Source: Puffinus mauretanicus (taxonomy: Eukaryota; Chordata; Aves; Procellariiformes; Procellariidae). Taken from it: a stretch of DNA of 64,000 nucleotides. The notes beneath the pieces were generated by a model, which was given only the letters and a program-made list of their open reading frames with translations, had not been told where the DNA came from and ran no database searches. Both the position numbers and the translations under genes were made by a program. The stretch lies in the NCBI GenBank assembly GCA_023333565.1, contig JAJKFH010000241.1, forward strand, positions 496,001 to 560,000, given 5' to 3'. Numbering within the stretch: the stretch's first letter is position 1; each line of letters begins with the position of its first letter. Of this stretch, positions 54,691 to 63,842 are shown one piece after another.

Positions 54691-56345
54691 TGTCTTGGAG
54701 CTGTTCTTGCAGAAGCTGAAGCCGTTATTTACCTTGTGAGTGTCTTCCTCCAAACCCAGGCTGTCAGTGGAGAGCAAGGCCATGGTGTGAGCTCCCCCTT
54801 GCCACCCCAAATGCTTGGAAAGAATCGCTTGCCAGGACTGAGCAGTTCAGGTATCTTTTCTCCGTGCCTGGCACCAACCCCTAGCTGGAAGGGGGTACCC
54901 AGGCTGGTCCTGCTGGGTGGCAGTGGAAGCACCCAGTGTCGGTGGGGAGCATAGACCAAGTCCCCGCAGCTCAGCTCACCTTCCCCACCCAGCGTGTGGG
55001 GATGCCGCATACCCTGCTCTTGCACTTCTAAGGGCTATTACGGCTATTTTTATCACTGTTTCCTGAAAAGCCACTTCAGTGCTGCTCAGTTTGCGCTGAG
55101 AAACACCATTCCCCCGGGAGAAGCCTACCCCAGGGCACTCGTTTTCACAGCCAGCCCCTGCACGGAGCCAAGGGAGGCAGCGCCTCGCACGCATACTTGG
55201 CACAAGGAGAGGGTCCCTGCTGCGAGGTAGAGAAGGGAAAAATGAGTTCCACCCCGAAGAGCTGTGGAAAGCAGCTGCGTGCTGTGGAAGCGAGCATAAG
55301 CCCTGCCAGTGCCAGAGCTGGCTGCGTGTGAGGCCAAGGGGTGACATCAGGGAACCCGGGGACGGTGCCTTCACGTTGGCCAGGCTGTGAGCAACCGTTG
55401 ATGTAATTTGCTCGTAGAGACAAGGCTGTGCAGGGGTGGCTTCCAGGCAGAAGGAAGGTTTTTGTCCCAGGCAGCAGAACGGGAGCTCGCTGTGAGCTCC
55501 CCTGGGGCACGCGTGTGCCTGCCAGGCTGCCGCAACCCGCTCCTCTCCGTGGGGCGAGGTCTGTTCGGCACGGCCCAGCCTCGCACCCCAGCCCTGTGCA
55601 TCCTTCCAGCCTCCGGGCCGGGTTTAAACCCTCCTACCTGGAAACAGGGCTACCTCCTGCCAGCAGTGCTAGCCAACTGGCCTGCACCACGGCAAGCAGG
55701 GTCCTGGAGGAGGAAGAGGAGGAGGGCCTGCCTGCTCCCTCGGGAATCTCTGATGCTGCCAGCCTCCGAAACCGGCACTTCAGGTGGGGAAGCTTCCCTG
55801 GACCAGCGTGCTCCCCCACCCAGAGGGATGAAGGACAGTCATTTTCCGTGCCAGTCCTTGATGCCCCACGCCAAAACCAGCCCAGCTCGGCTCAAAGCGG
55901 TGCGAGGCGTGCCCGACACGGCGCTGGGCAGGGGCAGCTCCCACCTCCTCCGCTGCACCCACGCTGCAGCAGGCGCTGACCTGAGCTGGGTGCCGGGCCA
56001 GGCCAGCACCTCTGCAGCAATCAGCACCCTCTTTGTCCCCCTTCCCAAGCCACTTCAGCCAAGTGACCCGGGCTTTCCCCTGGGAAAAAGCCCCCCTGCG
56101 CCCACCCCCAGCCCTGCCTGCTCCTGTTCCCGCGGGAGCTGCTCTGCACTCCCTATTTACAAAAGCTGCATTCAGTTCCCTGCAAACCCACGCTCACTTT
56201 TTCCAGTAAGTCTTTCCTCCAGGAGCTGGATGACGACCCAGCCCTTCCCTGCGTGTGCCGGCCGGCGCCAATTGCCATGGAGAACCGCGGTGCTAACGCG
56301 GCGCAGACAGGCAGCTCACGGAGGAAGAGCGCTGGGTTAACACAA
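54691..56345. other. Intergenic region APRT-CDT1 (tail to tail)
   Basis: 1.65 kb of GC-rich sequence between two convergent genes. A 310-codon plus-strand frame at 55408-56340 overlaps other long frames and has no recognisable domain, so it is treated as chance. No repeat family was recognised. Confidence 0.7.
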
Positions 56346-56364
56346 GTCAGCTATATTTAAAACA

Positions 56365-56370
56365 TTTAAT
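56365..56370 (-). other. CDT1: Candidate CDT1 poly(A) signal ATTAAA
   Basis: ATTAAA on the minus strand about 520 bp after the CDT1 stop. A ttgtgtt GT-rich word follows within 30 bp on that strand. No minus-strand AATAAA was noticed between the stop and this site. Confidence 0.45.
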
Positions 56371-56567
56371 ACAAATATGTTTTGACAAGTCCTGTAGTTG
56401 TTTCCAGCGAGCGCTGGAGATAGATACGTTTTCCCTCCCTTAAAAACAGAACAAGGCCCAGAGCTCCAAAAACATCAATTTGTGACTTCTTCTCTCACTC
56501 CTTCCTGCCTGTCACCCTCTCACCCTGCCCAGTCCTGCCTCCACCCCACCAGGGCCCAGTTAATGGC

Positions 56568-56621
56568 AGAAACCTCCTGCGTCAAACCTGCAGGAGAAAC
56601 CTCCTGCGTCAAACCTGCAGG
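56568..56621. repeat. 27-bp tandem duplication
   Basis: Two identical head-to-tail copies of a 27-bp unit containing aacctcctgcgtcaaacctg, within the inferred CDT1 3' UTR. Confidence 0.9.
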
Positions 56622-56889
56622 AGAACGCAGCAAAGCCAAGAAGAGGTCACTAGCTCCTCTTCACCGCTTGCATCGTTACCCCAGGACTGCCTGCCTTCAG
56701 CTGGAGGGTTAGGGGAGCTATGGTCCTCATGGACCCTGGCAGAGCAATTAGTTAAATTAAGGCGTTTTGCTCTTCCTCAGACATCCCTGAGGATGAGACT
56801 CGCGTCAGCCCACTCAGATCCCGATCGCAGTCGGGATTTGCTACATTTAGAGGAGATTGCATGGGGGAAGCCTCGAATCCCCGGGGGGC

Positions 56890-57053
56890 TCAGAGGGCTT
56901 CTGCCTCCTTTGCCGCCTTGGTGAGCCTCTCCGTGACGAGGCCGAGGTCCTTCCCTTTGTCCAGTTTGATGTAGGTGTCCGTCCTGACGGCGTGGATCCC
57001 CACCCAGTCGGGCAGCAGCTCTGCGAAGAGGCGCAAGTGTTTCTCCATCTCGC
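56890..57053 (-). CDS. CDT1: CDT1 exon 10 (terminal)
   Basis: 164 bp with TGA at 56892-56890. It encodes [20 protein letters not shown] and then [20 protein letters not shown]. It completes the C-terminal winged helix. Confidence 0.96.
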
Positions 57054-60000
57054 CTGCGAAAAGAAGCAGCAGCCGCCGGGTCAGAGCTCGGCTCCCCAGC
57101 CCCTTCCTCCTGCAAAGACCCCCCCGCCGCTTTCCTACCGGGAGGCATCTGCACGTCGTAGCTGTCGGCCATGCGGGCACAAGCCACCTCCAGCGTCAGC
57201 GCCTGCTTCTTCTCGGCCACAAAGATGCTGCGCAGGATGCGGGCCATGGCCGGCAGCCGCCCCAGCATGGCGAGCCGCTCCTCCTGCTGCGGCTCCCGCG
57301 TCATCAGCGCCTGCAGCTTCTGCGCCTCCTTCGCCCGGATCTTGGGGAGCAGAGGAGATGGGGTGAGACACAGGCAGGTCCCCCCGGCACCGGCGTTACG
57401 GCCAGGACGGAATTACTCACCCTCTCGAGCAGCGCCTGGGACACCCCTCTCAGAGCACTGGAGGTGCTGGCAGGGGACGGTGCTTTGGAAACCACCGGTT
57501 CCCCCGCACCGGCTTCAGCGGTTCTTAAGGCCAGGTTGGCAAGAGCTTTTTCCATCTGCTCATGTGGAAGAGGGAGGAGGAGTTGGGTTACAGCTGGGAG
57601 CCGCTCGCGCTGGAGGAAGGAGAAGTTTCCCCTCCACCGCCCCCGCCGCCACCCTGCAGCCCAGCGCGTCTGACCCACCCCTGCCTGCACGGAGGACAGC
57701 TCGGGGTGCTTCAGCTCCTCTCCCAGCCCCAAAGTCAGTCCTGACGGCTCCTCTAGCTTGAAACCAGTCCTACGCCACAACCTGCAGCAGCCGCAGCCAG
57801 GCTCGCGTTCCCACCTGCCCACATCTTGCAGTGCTCCGAGGCCTGGGGCTCTGAAACGATTCCTCCCGACCCCCATCCGCTTACATCTTCCCGGGGAGAC
57901 GGCTGGTTTGAGGTCTGCCAGCCACAGACGGAGCCAGACCCCGGTCCTCGCTCACCTTGGGGGTCAGCATCCCCCGAGCCGTGCTCAGCACCTCCTGGGC
58001 CGTGGTGAGCCTGTCCTCCTGGGGCGGCCGCGGCAGCTCCGCCGGGCTGATGTCCGGCACCTCGTCGACGTTGAAGCGAGGATGCCAGCGGGTCAGCTTC
58101 TCCTCCGGCACCACCATGGGAGGGCTGAGGGCGGCCAGGAACGCCTGGGGAGGGGCGAGAGCAGCGTCACGGCACCTGCGGGCCAGGTACAGGGGAGCTG
58201 GCCATTGCCCCGCGCTCCCAGCACGGCTGGGCAACACACGGCAGCTAATTCAGAGCCAGGAGAGATCCCAGCTGCCATCCTCCCCACCCACGCCTGCCAA
58301 GAGCATCCCGCAGGAACCAGCGACGTCCTTCAGCCTGGATGCCAGCCCGCTCCTTCCACCAGCTTCTCTAGATGGTGACCAGAGCAACTCCAGACCCCAA
58401 AAGCAGAGGGTGCCGGGGGGGGCTCACCTTGTGGTGCTGCTTGACGATGTTCACCAGGTTGCGGTTGAACTCCTTCCTGCGCTCCAGCAAGCGCGACGCC
58501 GACAAGTGCGGGCGGCCGTCCACTTTCTCCTCTGCAAGGGGAGACACGAGTGTCACTCGTGGCATCTCGGCAAAGCGCGGCAACGCTGCGACAGGACCCA
58601 AACCCCGAGAGCCTCGGGAAGGACAGGATCGGAGCCCCGCCATGGGGCTGAGTCGCTGCCAGAATCGCTGCCCTACCATCCTCCCACTCACCCCAAAAGT
58701 GGTTTTCCATTTCCAGGCCCTTATGTGTCAGATGATTATCTAATGGCCCAAGCAGAGAGCATCCCTGGGGATTCAGGGATCCCAGCTCTCGGGGCCCCCT
58801 TCAAGCCGTTCGTACCTTCCCCCAGCACCGGCTCCAGCGTGAGCTGGTAGTCAGACTTCTTCACGCCGCTGCCGAAGGTGGGGATGTTCTTCTCCTGGCG
58901 CAGCCTGTACGAGGTGGGGTACACCGCCTTGATCTGCCCCACGTGCCGCTCCTCAAACTGCCTGCAACAGCACCCAGAGAGGTCGGGAACCCCAAGGGCT
59001 GACACGGGGGCATCGGCCCCAACAGCTCCAGCTGGGGTCCCGAAACGGGCTGCCCGCTGCTGCCAACTTACTTGCGCATCATGTCCTGCACCCCCTGCTT
59101 GACCTTCGCGAAGGTGATGGTCTCGGCACGGTTGAAGAGCATCCCGGCGATGGTGTCCACGCTGCGGAACATCTCCGCCAGCACCTTGAACTTGTAGGGC
59201 AGCGTCAGCCCCGGCGGCAGGTCCTGCGCGAGGGTGTGGAACCGCTGGAATGCGGGGGGCTTCTCGCTGCCGGGAGAGGAGAGGGGTCAGGGTCCCCCAG
59301 CACACAACAGCCACTGGGCACGGTGAACGCGGTGCTGGGGTGGCCCCGAGGGTGCAGCTGGGGATCGAGACCGGCCAGGACAGGGCTCCCACTGCCGACC
59401 TCAGAGCCTAGGAGCTGTGTGCCCACCCCAGTTAGGGGAGACCCCTCACGAGGGTGGGAAGACTCCTGCAAACCGCAGCAGAAGAGGGCTGCGGCAGTCT
59501 CCGGGACACCCGGTCTTCCCTGCAATCTGGGGCTGCATCCCTGAAGCCGCTCCTCACCCGGCCTCTGCCGCAGGAGCTGCCACCCCAGTGTCCCCGGACG
59601 GCCGCGCTCCCGGTGTGGCTCCGCTTCCCGCTTTCTTCTCACGGATCCGCAGCTCCAGTTGCCGCACTCGCTCCAGGCGGCTCTGCAGGCCAGGGCTGCT
59701 CCCAGCGGAGACGGGTGGCAGCTGGGCCAGCTGGGCCAGTGCCTTCACCCTCCGCAGGCGGCACCGCAGCCCGGCCAGGTCCTCCTGGGTGGGGAGGGGG
59801 CACACGGTCAGAGCAGGGCTCGCACACCCGCAAGAAACACAAAAAAATTGGAGCAGAAAGCCACGCTCGTCCCGTACCCGCTGCAGGCGCCTGGTTGTCC
59901 CGGGGGGGGCTGTGCCAGGCTGTGTCCCCCCGTCCTGCCCCTGGCTGGGGGAGCGGATGGTGCTGGCCGGGGGGTCCGCTGCCAGGTCCAGTGAGGGCGG

Positions 60001-61136
60001 CGGCGGGGGCCGAGCAGTGGCCGGAGGCGAGGGGCTGGCAGCCTGTGAGAGAGCAGAGGACGTTAGAGGCTGCCCAGGGAACCCACCCGCCGGGACCCCC
60101 TCCCCGGCATGTGTGGGTGTCCTGGCCTTGCACTGGGGGCGGGGGGGGGGAACCAGAGGGGATTCTGCACTAGGGGCAGGGGGCAAGCCCTGAGGGGGGT
60201 GGCTCACTGGGGTGCCCCGGGTGTCTGTGACCAGAGGAAGCCCTGGGGGTGTCTGCATCAGAGTGAGAGGGGCAAGCCCTGGGGGTCTGCATCAGAGAAG
60301 TGTGGGCAAGCCCTGGGGGTGTCTGCATCAGAGGGGAGGGGCAAGCCCTGGGGCTGTCTGCATCAGGGAGGAGGGGGCAAGCCCTGGGGGGCTGTCTGCA
60401 TCAGGAGGGGGCAAGCCCTGGGGGGGGGTGTCTGCATCAGGAGGAGGGGGGGCAAGCCCTGGGGGGGGCTGTCTGCATCAGGAGGAGAGGGGGCAAGCCC
60501 TGGGGGGGGGTCTGCATCAGGAGAAGGGGGGGCAAGCCCTGGGGGGGGGTCTGCATCAGGAGGAGGGGGGGCAAGCCCTGGGGGGGGTCTGCATCAGGAG
60601 AAGGCGGGGCAAGTCCGGGGGGGGGGCCTGCACTAGGGGCGGGAGTCAAGCCCTTGGGGGGGGCTGCTCCGGACACGGTGCCCCGGTTTTACGGTTCCCC
60701 CCACCCCCACATCCCCATTTCAGGCCCGCAGCCCGGGAGGAGCGGCACATCCCCGACCCCGGCAGCTCCCTACCGCGGCCGGCGGCCCCGGCTCCGGATC
60801 CCGGTGCAGCTCCAGCCTCTTCCGCGCCGACTTCCCGCTCGGCTCCCCGGGCCGGACCCCGGCCGGCGGCTCCGGTTCCATCTCACGGCGGCTCCGCTTC
60901 CTGCCCACCAGCCCCCGCACCGCCGGGGAGCCGCCGCGGGCCGGGGTGCGCGGCGAGCCGGGCAGCGGCGGCGGGTGGGCGCTGAGCCCCGCCGGGGCCC
61001 CATCCTCCTCCGCCTCCCGGTGCACCGGCGGCCCGGCAAGGGCCGCCTTCAGCCGGCGGCTGCCGCCGCGCTTGGCCGGGGCTCCGGTGGCCGCTTTCGT
61101 GCGGCCGAAGAAGTCGGTGAGGCGGAGCTGGGCCAT
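56890..61136 (-). CDS. CDT1: CDT1, DNA replication licensing factor (10 coding exons, 629 aa)
   Basis: Loads MCM2-7 at origins with ORC and CDC6; geminin and CRL4-Cdt2 inhibit it. Exons on the minus strand: 60774-61136, 59878-60042, 59558-59784, 59072-59266, 58816-58961, 58428-58531, 57956-58144, 57421-57555, 57139-57340 and 56890-57053, totalling 1,890 bases. The N-terminus [14 protein letters not shown] is a PIP degron: Q3, L6, T7-D8, F9-F10 and basic K14 at +4. A cyclin-binding RxL-like KRLEL lies near residue 106. Exons 4-7 give the central geminin-binding winged helix ([34 protein letters not shown]). Exons 9-10 give the C-terminal MCM-binding winged helix ([22 protein letters not shown]). 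It is longer than human (546 aa), mainly in the low-complexity N-terminal third. The start was chosen for the terminal PIP motif and the gccATGG context. No frameshift seen. Confidence 0.96.
57139..57340 (-). CDS. CDT1: CDT1 exon 9
   Basis: 202 bp. It encodes [20 protein letters not shown], then [20 protein letters not shown] and [20 protein letters not shown]. First part of the MCM-binding C-terminal domain. Confidence 0.96.
57421..57555 (-). CDS. CDT1: CDT1 exon 8
   Basis: 135 bp, phase 0. It encodes [16 protein letters not shown] and then [13 protein letters not shown]. It is the linker between the two winged-helix domains. Confidence 0.93.
57556..57955 (-). other. CDT1 intron 7
   Basis: 400 bp between exons 7 and 8. 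GC-rich with no recognised element. Confidence 0.85.
57956..58144 (-). CDS. CDT1: CDT1 exon 7
   Basis: 189 bp, phase 0. It encodes [20 protein letters not shown], then [20 protein letters not shown] and [13 protein letters not shown]. Close match to human. Confidence 0.97.
58428..58531 (-). CDS. CDT1: CDT1 exon 6
   Basis: 104 bp. It encodes [20 protein letters not shown] and then [13 protein letters not shown]. The donor is gtgagc. Confidence 0.95.
58816..58961 (-). CDS. CDT1: CDT1 exon 5
   Basis: 146 bp. It encodes [20 protein letters not shown] and then [15 protein letters not shown]. The acceptor is ttgcag and the donor gtacga. Confidence 0.96.
59072..59266 (-). CDS. CDT1: CDT1 exon 4
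   Basis: 195 bp, beginning inside a Gly codon and continuing [20 protein letters not shown], then [20 protein letters not shown] and [13 protein letters not shown]. Strong match to the human central domain. The donor is gtaagt. Confidence 0.96.
59558..59784 (-). CDS. CDT1: CDT1 exon 3
   Basis: 227 bp. It encodes [20 protein letters not shown] and then [16 protein letters not shown], a helical stretch like the human region before the geminin-binding domain. The donor is gtgagg. Confidence 0.88.
59878..60042 (-). CDS. CDT1: CDT1 exon 2
   Basis: 165 bp, phase 0 on both sides. It encodes a Pro/Ser-rich segment beginning [20 protein letters not shown]. Low similarity to human is expected here. 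The acceptor and donor (gtacgg) fit and the frame continues. Confidence 0.82.
60043..60773 (-). other. CDT1 intron 1
   Basis: 731-bp intron, mostly occupied by the minisatellite at 60126-60660. The flanks hold the splice sites and no other recognised element. Confidence 0.88.
60126..60660. repeat. G-run-rich minisatellite in CDT1 intron 1
   Basis: About 13 tandem copies of a 34-41-bp unit that begins gcaagccctggggg and continues tctgcatcag plus a G-rich tail. The word gcaagccct recurs at 60183, 60272, 60306, 60341, 60377, 60411, 60452, 60493, 60532 and 60571, and gcaagtcc at 60609. Unit length varies with the G-tract lengths. The plus strand has many runs of 4-10 G, which could fold as G-quadruplexes. 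For CDT1 transcription this is the template strand. Confidence 0.92.
60774..61136 (-). CDS. CDT1: CDT1 exon 1
   Basis: 363 bp from the ATG to the minus-strand gtaggg donor, phase 0. It encodes the PIP degron, a Pro/Arg-rich disordered stretch with SP/TP sites (SPRTPARG), and the KRLEL word near its end. Confidence 0.93.
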
Positions 61137-61315
61137 GGCGGTCCCGGTCCCGGAGCCGGTGGCGGTCCCGGTCCCGGTGCGCCAACACGTGCACCCGCTC
61201 CCGCGCGCGCCAAAGCCTCCGCTCTTGGCGGGAACCCGCGCGGCCGCAGCACCGCCCACCGCGGGGGGGGGGGCGGGGGCGGGAGGGTCACGTGGAGGGA
61301 ATTGGCGCCACGGGG
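61137..61315 (-). promoter_or_regulatory. CDT1: CDT1 promoter with E2F-like sites and CCAAT box
   Basis: CpG-dense sequence before the CDT1 start. E2F-type words lie at 61205-61214 (minus strand tttggcgcgc), 61225-61234 (ttggcgggaa) and 61301-61310 (attggcgcca). The last overlaps a minus-strand CCAAT at 61301-61305. A CACGTG E-box lies at 61289-61294. Mammalian CDT1 is a known E2F target with S-phase-linked expression, which fits. No TATA box seen. The transcription start is not resolved. Confidence 0.65.
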
Positions 61316-62849
61316 CTCTTAAAGGCGCCGTGCCTCCCTAGAGCGGTGCTGCACGTGGGGGCCGGGAGGGCGCTGCGCGTCCGCGGGGGGTCAGACCCGT
61401 TCCGGGGGGGGAACCTCCGACCTTGCCGGTGCCGCAGCGCCGGGTTCAGGGGCCCGGCTGGTGCCCCTGCGGGGCGGGGGGGAGGCTGCCTGGCCCTGGG
61501 CTGGTGCAGGGGGCTGCAAGCTGGGGGACCCTGAGCAGGGGGGGAGTGGGGCAGGAGCAGCATCTGAAACCAGCAGCACCCTGGGCTGGTGGTCGCCCTT
61601 CTTATCTGCTCTCCCCAGCGCGCTTGGGCCGCGGAGCTGCTTGTTTCCAGCCCAGCCCAGCTCCCAGCGAGAGCTCTGCGGTGGCCGTGGGGTCCCTCGA
61701 GGGACGCTGCCACTGCTGCCTTCCCCCACATCTGCGGTTCCGGGCAGGGGCCGGTGCTCCGGCTGGGGACAGCCGTGGGAACAAGGGGCTCCAGAGGCAC
61801 CCGCAGCACCCCCTGCCCCAGCATCCCCCTGCCCCGCGCCGCGGCCGCGTGCTAATGGCGCTGCCCGGACGTGGGAGAAGCTCGCTCGCCCATAAAACGC
61901 CTCGCCGGGCACTCAGGCCGTGCCCGCAGCACATTATGGGGTTCTCCAGCATCTCTCTTAAAGCCTGAGCGAGGCCGGCAAAGTGGAGCGGGGCCACTCA
62001 GGGCCGGATTCGGCTGCGTGAGGCAGGGCTCTGGGGTGCCGTTCCCTGTGCCCATTTACTTCCACAGCCTCTATTCCCAGCCCAGCTGCCGGCTGTGGTG
62101 CAGCGGGTGCTTGGGGCTGGGCTGGGAGCGAGACGCCAGCGTGGGTGCCATGCACCACCCTTTCCTGGATCCATTCTGGGTGGGGGGATGCGGCCCAGGG
62201 CTTTTGCAGCGGTAATTTCTGTGCCCGGGTCTCACAGACGTGGTGTTAATGCAGAGCCTCGTGGCTCACCGTCGGCAAGCGTTTTATTTATGCGAGTGAA
62301 TCCCTCTGGGTCCCAGCCATGAGGATCAATGCAGCGGGGCAGAGGGGCTGAGTCCCTGCTCTGAGGATGCTCGGGGGCAGCTTGGGCGCCCACGGCCCAT
62401 CCTGGCTCCCTCGAGGGGCTGTGCCCGGCAAAACTCATCTGGACACGCATGTTTGGGGGCCCTCGGGCCCATCCTGCCCATGGTTCAGGGGCTATGGTGG
62501 GGAAAGCGGTGTCCAGATGGCTGCGGCTTCTGTGGCACATCTGGGGTCCAGGCCTGGGGGGGGAGCCCCGGGTGCGGCCCAGCGTGCCAGCTGGATGCCA
62601 GTTTTAAGAGTGTTCGGAAAACAAATGCGGGGAAGCCAAAGAATGCGGAGAATTTCATGGGTCGATGCTTCCTGTTAGGGGCCGGCGGTTACCAGCACCG
62701 CCGGGGTGCTGCCCACTGCACCTCGCCGCCGGCTGTGCCCAGCACTTCCCCAGCCAGGGCTCAGCTCGGGCTGCGGTGCTGAGCGTGGCACCCAGCTCCC
62801 CTTACCGGGTCACCCAACTCCATGGGTGCATGGCCGTGCATCCGGCTCC

Positions 62850-63125
62850 CCAGGGTGTGCAGCGTGCACCCAGCTCCGGGGACATGGGACTGTGCACCCA
62901 GCTCCAGGGACACGGGACCGTGCACCCAGCTCCTGGGATATGGGACCGTGCACCCAGCTCCCGGGATATGGGACTGTGCACCCAGCTCCAGGCACATGGG
63001 ACTGTGCACCCAGCTCCCGGGATATGGGACTGTGCACCCAGCTCCGGGAACATGGGACTGTGCACCCAGCTCCTGGGATATGGGACCGTGCACCCAGCTC
63101 CCGAGACACGGGACCCCGCTCCCAG
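62850..63125. repeat. 28-bp tandem array upstream of PIEZO1
   Basis: Nine copies in exact 28-bp register. The word gtgcaccc starts at 62864, 62892, 62920, 62948, 62976, 63004, 63032, 63060 and 63088. The unit reads about gtgcacccagctccygggat followed by atgggacc. Substitutions occur but no length change is seen inside the array. It ends roughly 650 bp before the PIEZO1 start codon. Confidence 0.95.
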
Positions 63126-63268
63126 GGGTGCACGGCTGCTCCTGGGGGAGCATGCCCGAGCTCCCCGCTCCTGTGCAGCGCGTTGCTGCCCCGGCTGCGG
63201 GGCTCGGCGCCGGCACTACCGAGCCCCGGGCCCGCGCGGAGCGCTGCGCCTCGCTTACCTCCGGCCTC

Positions 63269-63292
63269 TTTTTTTTTTTTTTTTTTTTTTTT
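63269..63292 (+). repeat. Poly(T) tract, T24
   Basis: Uninterrupted run of 24 T followed by AG, with a second T10 run about 27 bp downstream. It sits upstream of the PIEZO1 promoter. Confidence 0.9.
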
Positions 63293-63535
63293 AGGAAGCA
63301 AACAGGAAACACATCAGCTTTTTTTTTTAATTTTTTATATATATGTATTTCGCCCCCCCTGTCGCAAATGCCCTTGCTGCCAGCGGCGGGGAACCGGAGC
63401 GGGGTGGGCTGCAGGGTCCGGGCTCGCCCCCTCCCCTCCCCGGCCGCCGGGAGCCGCCCCCGCTGCCGTCGGGGCTGAGACCGGCCAACTCGTGGCAGCG
63501 GTGGCGGGGCTGCAGTGCCGGCGGGCGGCGCTAGG

Positions 63536-63612
63536 CGGGGCGGGCCGGGCCGGGCCGTGCGGAGCCGGGCAGAGCGGAGCCGTGCCGGGCCGAGCCGTGC
63601 CGGGCCAGCCCG
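63536..63612. repeat. GC-rich short-unit repeat
   Basis: Imperfect 5-bp units of the form gggcc/gagcc, beginning ggggcgggccgggccgggcc. It lies 25-100 bp upstream of the PIEZO1 TATA box and includes Sp1-type ggggcggg. Confidence 0.7.
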
Positions 63613-63636
63613 CCGAGGGGGGCGGGCGGCGCCGCT

Positions 63637-63642
63637 TATAAA
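63637..63642 (+). promoter_or_regulatory. PIEZO1: PIEZO1 TATA box (TATAAA)
   Basis: TATAAA in an otherwise CpG-rich promoter, preceded by ggggcgggcggcgcc and about 137 bp before the start codon. It would place a transcription start near 63665-63672. Confidence 0.55.
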
Positions 63643-63778
63643 GGCGGCGGGAGCGGGGCGGGGGAAAGCGTGTCCGTTCGCTGCGCTCCGGGACCGGCCA
63701 GCGGGGCCTGCCCAGCCCCGGCGGGGCGGAACGGCTGGGCTCGGCGGGGCATGGGCCGGCCCGCCGCCGCCTGAAGGG

Positions 63779-63842
63779 ATGGAGCGGCGGGCGCTGTGCG
63801 CGGGGCTGTACTGGCTGCTGCTGCCGCTCGCCCTGCTCGCCG
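63779..63842 (+). CDS. PIEZO1: PIEZO1 coding exon 1 (rest of gene beyond window)
   Basis: PIEZO1 is a trimeric mechanosensitive cation channel of the plasma membrane, over 2,500 aa in human. Only the first 64 coding bases are in the window, ending at a gtgagt donor (63843) in phase 1. They encode MERRALCAGLYWLLLPLALL followed by Ala, closely like the human start MEPHVLGAVLYWLLLPCALL, and form the start of the first membrane segment. The call rests on this short match plus synteny, because PIEZO1 neighbours CDT1 head-to-head in human. An alternative would be an unrelated signal-peptide gene, which I consider unlikely. Confidence 0.88.

Larger units (their letters stand above)
56346..56889 (-). 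other. CDT1: CDT1 3' untranslated region (inferred extent)
   Basis: About 540 bp between the CDT1 TGA and the candidate poly(A) signal. It contains a 27-bp tandem duplication at 56568-56621. Confidence 0.45.
61316..63630. other. CDT1-PIEZO1 head-to-head intergenic region
   Basis: GC-rich spacer between divergent genes. It holds a second CACGTG at 61352-61357, the 28-bp array (62850-63125), T24 at 63269-63292 and short GC-rich repeats at 63536-63612. Long frames on both strands cross the array and are not called genes. I recognised no exon of a further gene. Confidence 0.75.

Noticed and set aside
61137..61259. Upstream in-frame ATG extending CDT1 by 41 residues
   Set aside because: The added residues are low-complexity and overlap the E2F-like sites. 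The PIP degron must sit at the N-terminus as in human, and the inner ATG has the better context.
60212..61322. Plus-strand frames of 257-340 codons opposite CDT1 exon 1 and intron 1
   Set aside because: They are antisense to CDT1 exon 1 and the G-run minisatellite. Gly/Pro-rich repeats without independent support.
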